Origin: Acanthopleura granulata
Lineage: Eukaryota > Mollusca > Polyplacophora > Chitonida > Chitonidae
Reading direction: 5' to 3'
Length of the DNA: 64,000 nt
NCBI GenBank assembly: GCA_016165875.1
Contig: JABBOT010000009.1
Coordinates: 19,234,783-19,298,782, forward strand
Shown here piece by piece: positions 13,801 to 24,060 of this stretch. The stretch's first letter is position 1; every line of letters starts with the position of its first letter. The notes under the pieces are model-generated. The model had not been told where the DNA came from, did not search any database, and saw only the letters and a list, made by a program, of their open reading frames with translations. Made by a program: the position numbers and the translations under genes.

Positions 13801-16800
13801 AAAGCCAAATCTGCGACCTGACACAGATTGCACACTTCTTCTGTCGCTCAGGGAGCATCAATTCACCATACCAATCCCGAAAGTTGCAAGACTGCTGATA
13901 ATTCGTCAGGTAAATGGAATAGCGCAACAATTTAATGTTAACACACTATTTTCAAGATGTGTTATGGCAACGTTATGGCAAACCGCTGAGCGTGTTCACC
14001 TACCAGTTTCGTACAATCGGCTTTAGGCGACCTGTAATCAGTTACCATAAAAAAACTAAAATATTTTTAAACATAAATTTTTATGATGTTAAAGAAAAAC
14101 AAAGGGAGCATCGCAGTGGGTGGCGTGGTGGTATTTCTGTGATTTTTGTTTATTTGTGCTTACAGCAGATGTAGGTAAACTGGCACGTGTCAAGTGAAAA
14201 CAGTACCCATTATAATGACTTTCACCGCCAAAAATATGCAAATATCAAGGACAAGCTTATTTTGTGGACGAAAGTGTTTGAGAATGAGGTAGCCGACTTG
14301 AGGGAAATTCGTCTACTTCTAGGAATTAGCCTGTCAATGGCAGCTACTCAAGGCCTGGTGAAAGAGGGTGTTGAGTTTTACCAGAAGTCTTATGACAGAT
14401 GTAAGAACACGTTTGAAAAATCACACATGTTTATATTACAGTTAGACATTCCCATTTTTGTCAAATTGGAGCGCCCGATTTCCTCCCACCATAATGCTGG
14501 CCGCCGTCGTAGAAGTGAAATTTTCTTGAGTACGGCGTAAAACACCAATCAAATAAATAAATGAATAAATCAAGTTGGAGCCAAGTGATGAGGATCTGAT
14601 AACGAAATGTGTGGAAACCTGCTTGACAAAGCGAAGGAGCCAGGCACAACTATCTCATTCAAGAGAAAACCTCCTCTACAGTGACAAAGCTCGAAACAAA
14701 AACTGCCATACAGGTTACCTTAGGTTTCCATAATTGTGATTTGAGCAGCTGAAAACATCATGCCTTTTCACCTTAAATTTCTGAAACCTATTTTAGCTTA
14801 GCATAAAATATATTACATAGCACCTAAGGAAGCCATGGTGATAGGACCCTGTGCCAAGCCAAGCCTGCAAAACACCAAACCAGTACAGTATGGGACTATT
14901 CCTGGCCCGGGCCTTCGGAGTTAAAACAGTCTGAGAGAGTCTGTCTTCTGGGCTGATGTAAACACAAGGTTTATGTCTTTGTGGGTCGCTATCCCACTTT
15001 CAGATGTTTATTATGAAAAGCAGATAAATATTTTATTGTTCAACCAGCAGAATGTCTTCCCTCCTTGTTTATTAATTTTCCTATTTACAGGTACCTGATC
15101 ACGTATAAGAAAGAATAAAGTATCAACATTTAACTCCTTAAACTACATAAATTGAGGTCATTCTGCCATGTGACAGCAACTGAAACCTTACAAATCACCA
15201 TGTAACCCCAGCCTGTTTTCGATTACAGATCATGCAGAGATAACAGGAAGCACTAATCTGATGTCTGTGTATGGGATGGAGCACGCCTATAACAAATTCT
15301 GTGGCAGGAAGGTGAAGGAGGAGTTGAGCGCCTTTCTGCCTCACCTGCCGGGCTACATCGACACACCGGGCCTGCAGGATAACAGGTAGCCTCATAGTTC
15401 TCCGCCTTGTGCATAAGGAACGCATATGTTGAATTGTTGTTTTATGCTAATGGCGTGGATGCTATTTTAATATCATTTTTACCAGACAATGACGTAACGA
15501 ATTGGACACAAACTTTTCTCCACCAGGGCCTGAATGCATTCACACCTAGAAACCTATTAGAGATGTACACAAACAAGGATCTCATCGTTTTATACACATT
15601 ACCTACATCTGGCCATGATGAATAACATATTAGTCGGACATTTCCAAAAAAGCACCCTACTTTAAAGGGAAAGACTTCGTAAAATTGAACTTATTGTGAG
15701 TAAAAAGATCATTAAAAATTGAATCTGAAAATACCTTCTACGAATTTTTTAGATTTTATTTTCACCGAAATAAAAATGTTTTGATTGTATGGTGGGTTTT
15801 ATGGACCACCATTTCAGCAGTGATGTCAGAACTTTTTCTACGTCTTTTATGTTCAGGTCTGAATAATGTTCTTTTGAAGAGTAATCCTCTAGTGTTTGTC
15901 TTTGTATGAAAACGCTAATATGTCATTAAATTTCTGCTTTACAGCCATGGAACAGTGGCATGATGTCACTTGTGAACCACATTATCAGTATGATTGGTAA
16001 AACCCACTATACAATCAAAACATTTGACCCCGTTTATTTTGGCGAAAAAAAAAGAAATCTATAAAAATCACTGAAGGCATTGTCAGATACAGTTTTTAAT
16101 GGTTTTTTCACTCACCAGAAGTTCATTTTTACGAGGCCATTCCCTGTGAAAGTTTTATTGAGATTTTCAATTTCTCGAAATTCGTGAACTTTGGTTTCTA
16201 ATCATTTACACGATGTGATTCATGTGTTCACATTTGTTATTTGTTTTGCGTTGATTTATTTTCAGTGCTTTACGATCTGTTGTGGACAAGCCTCCAATAA
16301 CTGGGAAAGAGTTAGTTCCCTTGTCTGGTTCTGCGCTGACAGGATTTCGGCTGCATCCTGGCCCAGTAAGTGTTGCCATATAAGATTATAGTTTAATGCA
16401 GCAGTGTCTCTTATTCCCTGTTACAAATAGAAAGTTTAACTTCAAGAATTTAACTTGAATAGGTTTATTGGCTTCTAAATATCCAAATTGGGGCATCCAT
16501 GGCTGAGGGGATTAGCAGGCTAGTGCAGCGAAATGACCTAGGTACCTCTCACCAATGCAGTTGCTCTGAGTTCAAGCCCAACTCACACTAGCTTCCTCTC
16601 CCGTTGTGGGAAGGTCCACAAGCAACCTGCGGATGGTCATTGGTTACCCTCAGGCTCTGCCCGGTTTCCTCCCACCATAATGCTGACCACAGTCGTATAA
16701 GTGAAATGTTCTTGAGTACGGCGTAAAACAGCAATCAAATAAATAAATAGAATAAATATTTTCTTGTGTTTTTTGTCTCAGTTACCTGAACAATATAGAC

Positions 16801-19064
16801 TGATGAACCAAATGCCACAGAAGAAGAAACACAAGCATAAAAAACACACCAAGAAGGAGACACCAAAAGAGGAGGCTTTGCTCGAAACACAACGTAAGTT
16901 CAAACAGCATCGAATCGCTTAGTCTTTCTTACAATCACAATAACTGTATAGTTTTTGAAAGTTTTCAGGGCACTGGCAGACTCATATGCAACCTTTTGTG
17001 GAGAAAGTGTGGCTCACTTGCTGATTTCCATGTGGCTTTTACCGTAATTCATCAACCTTTTCAATCATTAAGTGTGCCTGACAGTTAATTTTGTCATTTT
17101 TAGGGGCATTAGTGTGGTGGATAACTTTTTTCTGAACTCAACCGATGGTCAAACAAACATTTGAGAGCCATCAACCACCTGCAGTGCACTGTTAAACTTC
17201 TATGATCGAGTTAACCCACAACCCCTCACCCTGTCTCACCAACTTCTCCTGGAGCATTCCGACCATGAGAGCTGCTCAGGTGATCAAAAGGGTAGACGAA
17301 TTGGGGTATGTGCGGAAAGCTTGTGAACGCTTTCGGCGTTTATGTGAGGAAAGTGTTATGTTACGTTTGTAATGATTATTGTGTGGCCTTAAGAAGGATA
17401 GTTTCAGGCATTTGCTGCTTTCTGTGGTCAGACAGTGAGACCTTGATATAGATTGTATGCAGTATTCAGTTTATACCAGTTGTCATGGTGACGTGGATTA
17501 GTGTCCTGTCTGGCATTTGTTACCATGATTTTTTGTCATGCAGCAAATCAGCCACATGTGGGGACGCAACAAAGGAGACATTATCTTGATGTGAAAAAGA
17601 AAAAAAAAAACCCAAATTCTTGGCAATGTTGAAGACCATAACCATTTCAAATGTAGATGTTCTCTTTGCAGCTGATAAACCAAACGATGCTGGTCATGAT
17701 CGAAGGAAAAAGCAAGATAAGAAAGAGGAAAAGGACAAAAAGAAGAAGAGAAAAAAGAAGAGAAAAGTAAGAAGTATTATTTATGTTTGTGCATGAATAA
17801 ACTAGTCTTACTGTAATGATTTCAGTTATGCCCCTGGTAGTACATGTGTTTTGATGAGATAATTCAGAAAAATCTTTCTTATGAAGTGCTAATTTTGAAG
17901 TAAAATGAGTGAATAACTTTAATGGTTCTTGTGTGACTTCATGTCAAGAGGCACTTTGCTGAAACAGTTTGTTTTTTAAAGTACAAATTTGCTGCTCTGG
18001 GTGGCAGCCCTTGTGGGTATCTGAAATAAAATGAATCAAACTATTCCAAAATTGGAATGGTCATGATTAATGAATCACAGAATGTGTGTTTGTACATTGT
18101 TCTGGGCCGTCTGGCTCAAAACCGATTAATGAATCACAGAATGTGTGTTTGTACATTGTTCTGGGCCGTCTGGCTCAAAACTGATTGTGTCATTTTGGAT
18201 TTCTGGTTGGAAACAATTTCCAGTTATGAAAAAAAAAGCCAGATAAGGGATCGGTATGGTCTACTTACCCTAAACAGTGTGTGTTAGTTTAGATCATTTG
18301 GCTTGAATATATGTGGGACTCAGAAATCCAGAGATTTTTTGTTGGACATGAGCCTTGAATTATTTTCAGATATCCTTTTCTCATCAAAGAAAAATGAAAA
18401 AAAGAAATATTGGAAGACCAAGTTATCACATGATTGCATCTCAAGTTTACAGTCCCATTTTCACTGTGTCGACAACTACAAGTGCAACCGCAACTGCAAC
18501 ATCGATAAATTAGAACATTATTTAGTCTGTAGTGCCGTCCCCACTACTGACACCATGTTGCGACAACATTAGGACGACATCCATGTTGCCGAGCAGAGAT
18601 AGAGCTGGTTCTGTTTTCTCAGGGACTGTTTTCGTGTCACCGACAGTGGGGACGTCGTGATAGTTGCAGTTATAGTTGAAGTTGTGGTTGTCGTGGGGAT
18701 GGGCCTTTCTTCTCTTTGAACACATCTGTGTATGTTGTCAGAAGCACAGTCCAGGACATAAATCTTCAGCAGCATCCGACTGCACACCTTTAAGTAAAGG
18801 GTTTAATTACCCTAAATGACCAAAAATTTCGTCCATGCCTAAGTTTTGTGAGAGTAGGAAGGTGTTTTGATCTCAACATCAAAAGGGTAAGAAGTATTTC
18901 TTCATGGCATTTAATGGCTGCTAAAACTCTCCTTTTCTTAGCGAAATTTTAGGATCATTCACAGTATTTCACGGTTATAAAGACCATTGTGTTAATGTGT
19001 GTCTTTGTGTTTTCAGAAGCACAGCCCAGAACATGTGTCAGCTGCTGCAGAGACTGGATCTTAA
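10630..19064 (+). CDS. MED19: Mediator complex subunit 19 (MED19), 6 exons
   Basis: MED19 is a subunit of Mediator, which links transcription factors to RNA polymerase II in the nucleus. Coding exons: 10630-10810, 15229-15385, 16266-16365, 16782-16893, 17672-17766 and 19017-19064. Splice phases 1,2,0,1,0 agree at every junction and give 693 nt, or 230 aa. Family hallmarks seen: RSPAYPRTDTTGTL and TTISLGK (residues ~20-45), NLMSVYGMEHAYNKF and KEELSAFLPHLPGYID (exon 2), SVVDKPPITGKELVPL and GFRLHPGPLPEQYRLM (exons 3-4), then a very lysine-rich tail (residues ~155-220) ending KHSPEH as in other MED19 proteins. Intron 1 (4.4 kb) holds a MITE-like element and a SINE fragment; intron 2 holds a large fold-back element; intron 3 holds a full SINE. 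The ATG is preceded by an A-rich leader and a CCAAT box. A second candidate terminal exon lies at 18742. Confidence 0.95.
11280..11660. mobile_element. MITE-like element with ~40 bp terminal inverted repeats (MED19 intron 1)
   Basis: The left end reads 'gaggggatcacacagtgca' near 11312. The right end carries its reverse complement, 'tgcactgtgcgatcccctc', near 11622. The arms continue inwards ('ggagtttttaaac' against 'ttttaaaacccc'). The element is about 370 bp with no coding sequence. A related end ('aaacccctgcacagtg' followed by 'cccgagg') lies at about 50374-50400. Confidence 0.65.
11982..11995 (+). promoter_or_regulatory. CTCF-like motif in MED19 intron 1
   Basis: 'gcaccaggtggcgc' matches the published animal CTCF core (CCASYAGRKGGCRS) at 13 of 14 positions by eye. 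Binding is not shown, and a single motif occurs by chance in long DNA. Confidence 0.3.
14468..14570 (+). mobile_element. SINE 3' fragment (MED19 intron 1)
   Basis: This is a 5'-truncated copy of the main SINE: 'tttcctcccaccataatgct', 'gccgccgtcgtagaagtg', 'ttcttgagtacggcgtaaaa', ending in an (aaat)n tail. Confidence 0.8.
15229..15385 (+). CDS. MED19: MED19 exon 2
   Basis: Acceptor 'gattacag', donor 'AACAG|gtagcc', phase 1 to 2. It encodes the central MED19 domain with STNLMSVYGMEHAYNKF and VKEELSAFLPHLPGYID. Confidence 0.95.
15650..16175. mobile_element. Large fold-back element (MED19 intron 2)
   Basis: Two arms of roughly 160-170 bp are inverted copies. The left (about 15655-15820) has 'gtgagtaaaaagatcatt' and 'tgttttgattgtatggtggg'. 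The right (about 15985-16165) has 'acccactatacaatcaaaac' and 'aatggttttttcactcac'. The loop is about 150 bp. No open frame, so it is probably a non-autonomous DNA transposon. A related half-copy lies at about 53640-53800 in RMND1. Confidence 0.7.
16266..16365 (+). CDS. MED19: MED19 exon 3
   Basis: Acceptor 'ttattttcag', donor 'GGCCCA|gtaagt', phase 2 to 0. It encodes LRSVVDKPPITGKELVPL and LTGFRLHPGP, the most conserved MED19 block. Confidence 0.95.
16488..16756 (+). mobile_element. Full-length tRNA-derived SINE (MED19 intron 3)
   Basis: The tRNA-like head has an A-box-like 'tggctgaggggattagc' and a B-box-like 'gagttcaagccc'. The body has 'gcaacctgcggatggtca', 'cggtttcctcccaccataat', 'ttcttgagtacggcgtaaaa' and an (aaat)n tail. 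It lies 25 bp before exon 4, so its tail sits next to the acceptor region. Confidence 0.85.
16782..16893 (+). CDS. MED19: MED19 exon 4
   Basis: Acceptor 'tttttgtctcag', donor 'ACACAAC|gtaagt', phase 0 to 1. It encodes LPEQYRLMNQ followed by the first basic run KKKHKHKKHTKK. Confidence 0.95.
17672..17766 (+). CDS. MED19: MED19 exon 5 (lysine-rich tail)
   Basis: Acceptor 'ctctttgcag', donor 'AGAAAA|gtaaga', phase 1 to 0. It encodes DKPNDAGHDRRKKQ and then almost only K, R, E and D, as in the MED19 C-terminal tail. Confidence 0.9.
18065..18182 (+). repeat. 59-bp tandem duplication (MED19 intron 5)
   Basis: Two nearly identical copies begin 'gattaatgaatcacagaatg' at 18065 and 18124 and end 'gtctggctcaaaac'. 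Confidence 0.85.
18468..18705. mobile_element. Inverted-repeat element (MED19 intron 5)
   Basis: The left arm has 'gcaaccgcaactgcaac' and 'gtccccactactgacac'. The right arm has the inverted forms 'gtgtcaccgacagtgggga' and 'gatagttgcagttatagtt'. The loop carries 'catgttgcgacaacat', itself nearly palindromic. No coding sequence. Confidence 0.5.
18742..18819 (+). CDS. MED19: Candidate alternative terminal exon of MED19
   Basis: After the acceptor 'tatgttgtcag', a phase-0 exon would encode KHSPGHKSSAASDCTPL plus eight more residues and stop at TGA 18817-18819. It begins like the 19017 exon (AAGCACAG.CCAG.ACAT). A copy of the exon-5 donor ('gtaagaagtattt') sits at about 18887 between the two. The pattern fits a tandem duplication running from the end of exon 5 to exon 6. 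Either terminal exon completes a plausible MED19 tail; transcripts are needed to say which is used. Confidence 0.5.
   Translation, partial: KHSPGHKSSAASDCTPLSKGFNYPK
19017..19064 (+). CDS. MED19: MED19 exon 6 (terminal)
   Basis: Acceptor 'gtgttttcag'. Phase 0, encodes KHSPEHVSAAAETGS and stop TAA at 19062-19064. The final codons are already homologous to the 63-bp repeat unit that follows ('cagagactgg' against 'cagagatggg'). Confidence 0.8.
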   Translation, partial: KHSPEHVSAAAETGS

Positions 19065-20255
19065 CCCCAGCTGAGGTTCTCAGTGCTGTGTCTTACCAGT
19101 GACAGACATAAGGTCTAAACCGTAGCTGAGATTGTCAGTACTGTGTATAAAGTTATTACCAGTGACAGAGATGGGGTCTAAACCCTAGCCATGCCCGCTG
19201 AGGTTCTCAGCGTTGTGTGTGAACTACTCGCCAGTGACAGAGATGGGGTCCATACTCCAGCTGAGGTTTTCAGCATTGTGTATAACTTTTATATCAGTGA
19301 CAGAGATGGGGTACAAACGGTGTATAAACTACTTATCAGTGACAGAGATGAGTGACAGCTGATATTCTCAGTGCTGTGTGCACGCCTTTTACCTGTAACA
19401 GAGTTGGGTTCCAAACTCCAGCTGAGGCTTTTAGTACAGAGATGGAATACAAACCACAGCTAAGATTCTCAGTGCAGTGTGCATAGCTCTTACCAGTGAC
19501 AGAGATGGGTTCCAAACTCCAGCCAAGATTCTCAATGCTGTGTGCACGCCTTTTACCTGTAACAGAGATGGAATCCAAACCACAGCTGAGATTCTCAGTG
19601 CAGTGTGCATAGCTCTTACCAGTGACAGAGATGGGTTCCAAACTCCAGCCGAGATTCTCAATGCTGTGTGCACACCTTTTACCTGTAACAGATATGGAAT
19701 CCAAACCACAGCTGAGATTCTCTGTGCTGTGTGCACACCTTTTATCACTAACAGAGATGGGGTCCAAACTCCAGCTGAGATTCTCAGTGCTGTGTTCACA
19801 CTTCACTCCAGTGACAGAGATGGGTCCCTAACTCCAGCTGAGGCTTTCAGTGCTGTGTGAACACCTTTTGCTAGTAATAGAGATGGGGTCTGAACCTTAG
19901 ATGAGGTTCTCAGCATTGTGTATAAACCACTTACCAATGACAGGGATGAGGTCCAAACCCCAGCTGAGATTCTCAATGCTGTGTGCACACCTTTTACCAG
20001 TAACAGAGATGGGGTCCAAACCACAGCTGAGGTTCAGTGCTGTGTGCATACCTCTTACCAGTGGCAGAGTTGGGGTCCAAACTCCAGCTGAGGTTCTCAG
20101 AGCTGTGTGTAAACTACTTACCAGTGACAAGGATGGGGTCCAAATCGCAGATGGGGTTCTCTGGGCTGTGTGTAAACTGCTTACTAGTGACAGAGATGGG
20201 GTCCAAATAGCAGATGAGGTTCTTAATGGTGTGTATAAACTAATTACCAGTGGCT
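19045..20255 (+). repeat. 63-bp tandem array from the MED19 terminal exon into its 3' UTR
   Basis: About 19 copies of a 63-bp unit containing 'ccagctgagattctcagtgc', 'tgtgtgcacaccttttacc' and 'agtaacagagatggggtcc'. The first unit overlaps the last MED19 codons and stop. Because 63 is a multiple of 3 and most units lack stops, long open frames appear on both strands; they follow the MED19 stop and are not evidence of a second gene. If the AATAAA at 20894 is used, the array lies in the mature 3' UTR. Confidence 0.85.
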
Positions 20256-20599
20256 GGTGTGTGTGCCTCTGCACCACTGCAAGGTGGCCCTGCCCAGGGC
20301 ACACTTTACATGGTGACCCATATCCCCAGAAACTCCAGTGTAGTGGAGCTTGGACTGTGTGAATGTACATATGTTTGTCTTTTCTGTCATGTCTGGATTG
20401 ATATGTTTGTCTGCACAGTGGATTGATTTATTTGTTGACACCTTGGATTTGGCAATTGTGTTTAATCAGAAGAAATGCCTGCACAGTGGACTTGTGCCAC
20501 CAGCTAAATGTCTTGTTTGTCAACCCAGTGGATTCAGGCGATTCTCTGCATTGTGGATTTACATATAGATGTTTGTGTACACTGTGGACGTACAGAATC

Positions 20600-21480
20600 T
20601 ATGTGACATGAAAATCCGAATGACTACATCAGTGGCTTTTGCCACCAGAGAAATGACTTGGAATGTCTATGCCTTGTCCATCGTAGATTCAGGAATGTTT
20701 ACAGTGTGGAACAAAGGGTTGTGCTTAAGGTGAAAAAATGTCTATGCCATCAGGTACTGTAAGTGTCATGAAATGTCTACGTTGTGGATTTTTGAAGTGT
20801 GCGAATGAAATATACATGTACACAGTAGTTACACAGGCAGCATTGTAAATATCATGAAATGTCTACCCCCCGAGATTGTGGTAAAGTAAATGTAATAAAA
20901 TGTCTACACTGTGACATCTCTGTACATATAAAGGGAATGAAATGCCCGTACAATTTCTTCACAACCTCAGGCGATGTCTGCATGTAAACCCGGAAATGAT
21001 CTAGTAAACGTGAAACTGTCTAATCTTCTGTATGAATTAAAGGCGTGGTTGAAACGTCATGAAGTGTCTGTACACAGTACTGGTAAAAACAAATGTCTGA
21101 ACACTGTTCCTGAAAAACGTGGTTAAAGTTATGAAATGCCACCATTGCATGATTGTAGAGCTCTTCTTCATTTATAAAATGTATAGGGAAAATCCTGTAT
21201 TGTCTGTTACACTATGGTTTTAGTGTAGGAAGTGTCAGGCAATGTCTACACTGTTCATGAGAAATATGGGTAAAATCTAGAAATATCAGTACACTGTTCA
21301 TGTAAATTGTGGTACAAAATCATGTATTGTCTGTTACACTGTGGTTTTAGTGTAGGAATTGTCAGGCAATGTCTACTCTGTTTATGAGAAATGTGGGTAA
21401 AGTCTAGAAATATCAGTACACTGTTCATGTAAATTGTGGTACAAAATCATGTATTGTCTGTCCACTTCTCGCGTAAAACA
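20600..21480 (+). repeat. Degenerate repeats downstream of MED19
   Basis: Many copies of 'gaaatgtctacactgt'-like blocks at irregular spacing. A clear ~134-bp tandem duplication lies at about 21199-21465 ('tgtctgttacactgtggttt', 'tgtcaggcaatgtctac', 'aatatcagtacactgttcat'). Non-coding. Confidence 0.65.
20894..20899 (+). terminator. Possible poly(A) signal of MED19
   Basis: AATAAA within 'tgtaataaaatg' is the first canonical signal found by eye downstream of the MED19 stop. It lies about 1.8 kb after the stop, beyond the 63-bp array. Usage is inferred only. Confidence 0.3.
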
Positions 21481-22043
21481 TGGACGAAACCATGAGACGT
21501 CTTTAGTTTGTGTTGAATTATCATAGGAACAGAAGTGTGTTAAAAGGCAGGCATTGATTTCTGTGTTTGAGCAGGAGTGTGATTATCACACCCTTGGCAG
21601 AAGACCAAGTGTGTAATTAGCACACCTACAATGTAGATTCACACTTCCCAAATTCGTCATTGTTTCAGCTATGTGTTACTGGCACACCTAGATTTTGTTT
21701 AAGGAGTATGCTAGGCGTGAGATAGGTGATAATGAAGGCCTCAAATATGAAGGCGTGGGAATAACGAAATACTGCTCGTGTGTGTGTGCATCTGTGTGTG
21801 CGTGTACGCGCTCGCTCAGTGGACGTGTGTTATGAGAATTTGAACTGAGCAGAAGCCATGTGTAATGCAATTACACCACGGAGCTTCACACCACAGATTT
21901 ACAGTTATACTTACCATAAGTCACCTAAATCCTTTGCCCAAAATAGTGCCTTTCTAGAGGCATATAAATGTCATAAAGAATTACTTTTTGTGCTGAAAAT
22001 TGCATGATCTTACCTTCAAAACCAACCTATCAACACCTTATTA

Positions 22044-22138
22044 ATTCATTGTGGGAGGAAACCGGGCACTGCTAGCTGCCGCCCCGTAAGTGAAATATTC
22101 CTGAGTTCGACGTAAAATACCAAGCAAATAAATAAATA
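22044..22138 (+). mobile_element. SINE 3' fragment
   Basis: 'gtgggaggaaaccgggcact' is followed by 'agtgaaatattcctgagttc' and an (aaat)n tail. The body is partly rearranged, since the first piece is in reverse sense relative to the tail. A reverse fragment follows at 22163. Confidence 0.6.
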
Positions 22139-22162
22139 CGCCCTACTCAAGGTGAGGAATAT

Positions 22163-22245
22163 TATGGCAACCATAATGGTGGGAGGAAACGGGGCAGAGC
22201 CACGACCATCCGATGATCGCTGGCAGACCTTCCCCCAGAAGTTGT
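22163..22245 (-). mobile_element. SINE body fragment, reverse
   Basis: 'ccataatggtgggaggaaac', 'cacgaccatccgatgatcgc' and 'tggcagaccttccc' match the reverse complement of the main SINE body. Tail and head are missing. Confidence 0.65.
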
Positions 22246-23639
22246 CGTACCTAGAGGCGTAACATGCATATTAAATGGTATGACCCTTTGAGTACTGAAC
22301 ATTGCAGCTCAGAACTTGAGCAAGACTACATGTAGACATGCCAGAGGTTAGCTGCAGGTAGCTCCAAAGCTCTTACACTCATGACGTTGATAGCAAGAGC
22401 TTCGGGGCAACCTGGAGCTATCCAGAGGTCTCGTAAAAATTGTATAACTCTTCCAAGGATTTGGAATTTGGTTGGCCTTAAACTGGACACTTTCCACACA
22501 CTTCAGTGGAGATATGTGTTGCAGTAATGACAGAAACCTTCCTGATGCGTAAAGCTTCAAATGAGTCTGATATTTTCAACATCGATATTAGCATACCGTA
22601 ATTCTTCTAATTATTGGGACGTTGATTTGCTCTTTTCGCACATGTCTAATTTATAATACTATTTACGGTATGGGAGCCCACACATGGGTAAAATATTTGA
22701 TGGGTAAATGTTTTTGTGGGATATGCTTTATGTTGATGGGCTCCATGTAACCGAACCCCTTACCCTCTTACCCCCACAGAAAACCCCCATGGTATACCTG
22801 TACATATGTATGTGTAAACTACATTGTTAGTTATTAATATAAATAGGACATTCAATATCATTAATACACATATCCCACAGGGTTTTGTTATATAAGAACA
22901 ACATGCACCGTTCAGTTAATTTGTGTTACCAGCGTATTAAAGGAATCTGTACCCATTGTTTTTTTGTTTTTGTTTTTTTTTTTTTGTTTCTTTGTTTTTT
23001 TTTTTAAAGAAAATTACAGGTAGCCTAGGCAAAAGAGATTTGTTAAGAAATGTACTCATAGTAAGGTCTGTCTTCATCTTCATTCCCGTGTTTATATCAG
23101 GTTAAAAGTAAAGCTAATGGCAAACACAGATCTTTATATACACTGTTGACCAAGTGACTCCCGGATTCTGTTTACAAATGTTCTAGGTGTACATATGGCA
23201 ATATTTCTTACAGTTTTGTAAATAAAGACAAAACATATGCCCAATAAATGTTTTCCTTCTTGACTTATACATTGGACTGATGGTGTGTGTGGTTGGGTAG
23301 CATATCTGGAATTGTCAGCCCAGGGAAGTGAGAAATGCACCGGGCTTGTCTCATTGTCAACTTTTTAGAGTGCTGCCTTACAAGAACGCCGCCCCAAAGA
23401 CATTATTCTTGACACTTAAATTCTCGGACTGCTCTTTCCTGCCGGAAACAAACCGAAGGAGGCACCAAAATACCGGACTTTAATACCTTTGGCATTGAAC
23501 CCAGGATACACAAGATTGAACCCAGGATCTGGTTACGAAGCGAACAACCTACTCAGTCATAACAACGCAGAGTCCTACATTCGTATTCGTATGCTAGTGG
23601 GAAGTTTTGCTTTAAAGGCTCAGAATACCTGATAATCAC

Positions 23640-24060
23640 TTACCGCCACATCGGTTATATTTCAGCCGTATCTTGGCGGTAAAGGATGAGAATGAACAAT
23701 TATGGTTCGAGACCCCATCGGCAATATTTCAGCCATATCTGTTGTAAAAGATAAGAAAGAGCAATTATAGGATACCGAATAGTCCGTGAAGGAACATAGA
23801 ATGAACAGTTTTGGCTTAATTGCACATCGTAATATAATAAAATGAACGATTCGAATAAGTGTTTAAGTCTTCACCACAAATCGCAAACATTTAAGGCGTA
23901 TCTTGGCCGTAAACAATTCAAGCGTTTCGTGACGGAAAACATTTCAGGCATATCGTGGCGATAAGCATTTCAGGTGTAGCATGGTAGCAAACATTTCAGG
24001 CGTATTATGGCGATAATGACCTCATCGGCAGTACTTCAGACATAACGTGACGATGAACGT
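23640..24060. repeat. Cluster of short degenerate repeats ('aatatttcagccatat' type)
   Basis: At least eight imperfect copies of a ~25-35 bp block of the form 'catttcaggcgtatcgtggc' or 'cggcaatatttcagccatat'. Single copies of the same motif occur at about 920, 42190, 48770 and 56150, so it is also dispersed. Confidence 0.6.

Noticed and set aside
19336..20370. Open frames of 120-157 codons on both strands near 19.3-20.4 kb
   Set aside because: The 63-bp period is a multiple of 3 and most units lack stops. The frames start after the MED19 stop and show no domain.
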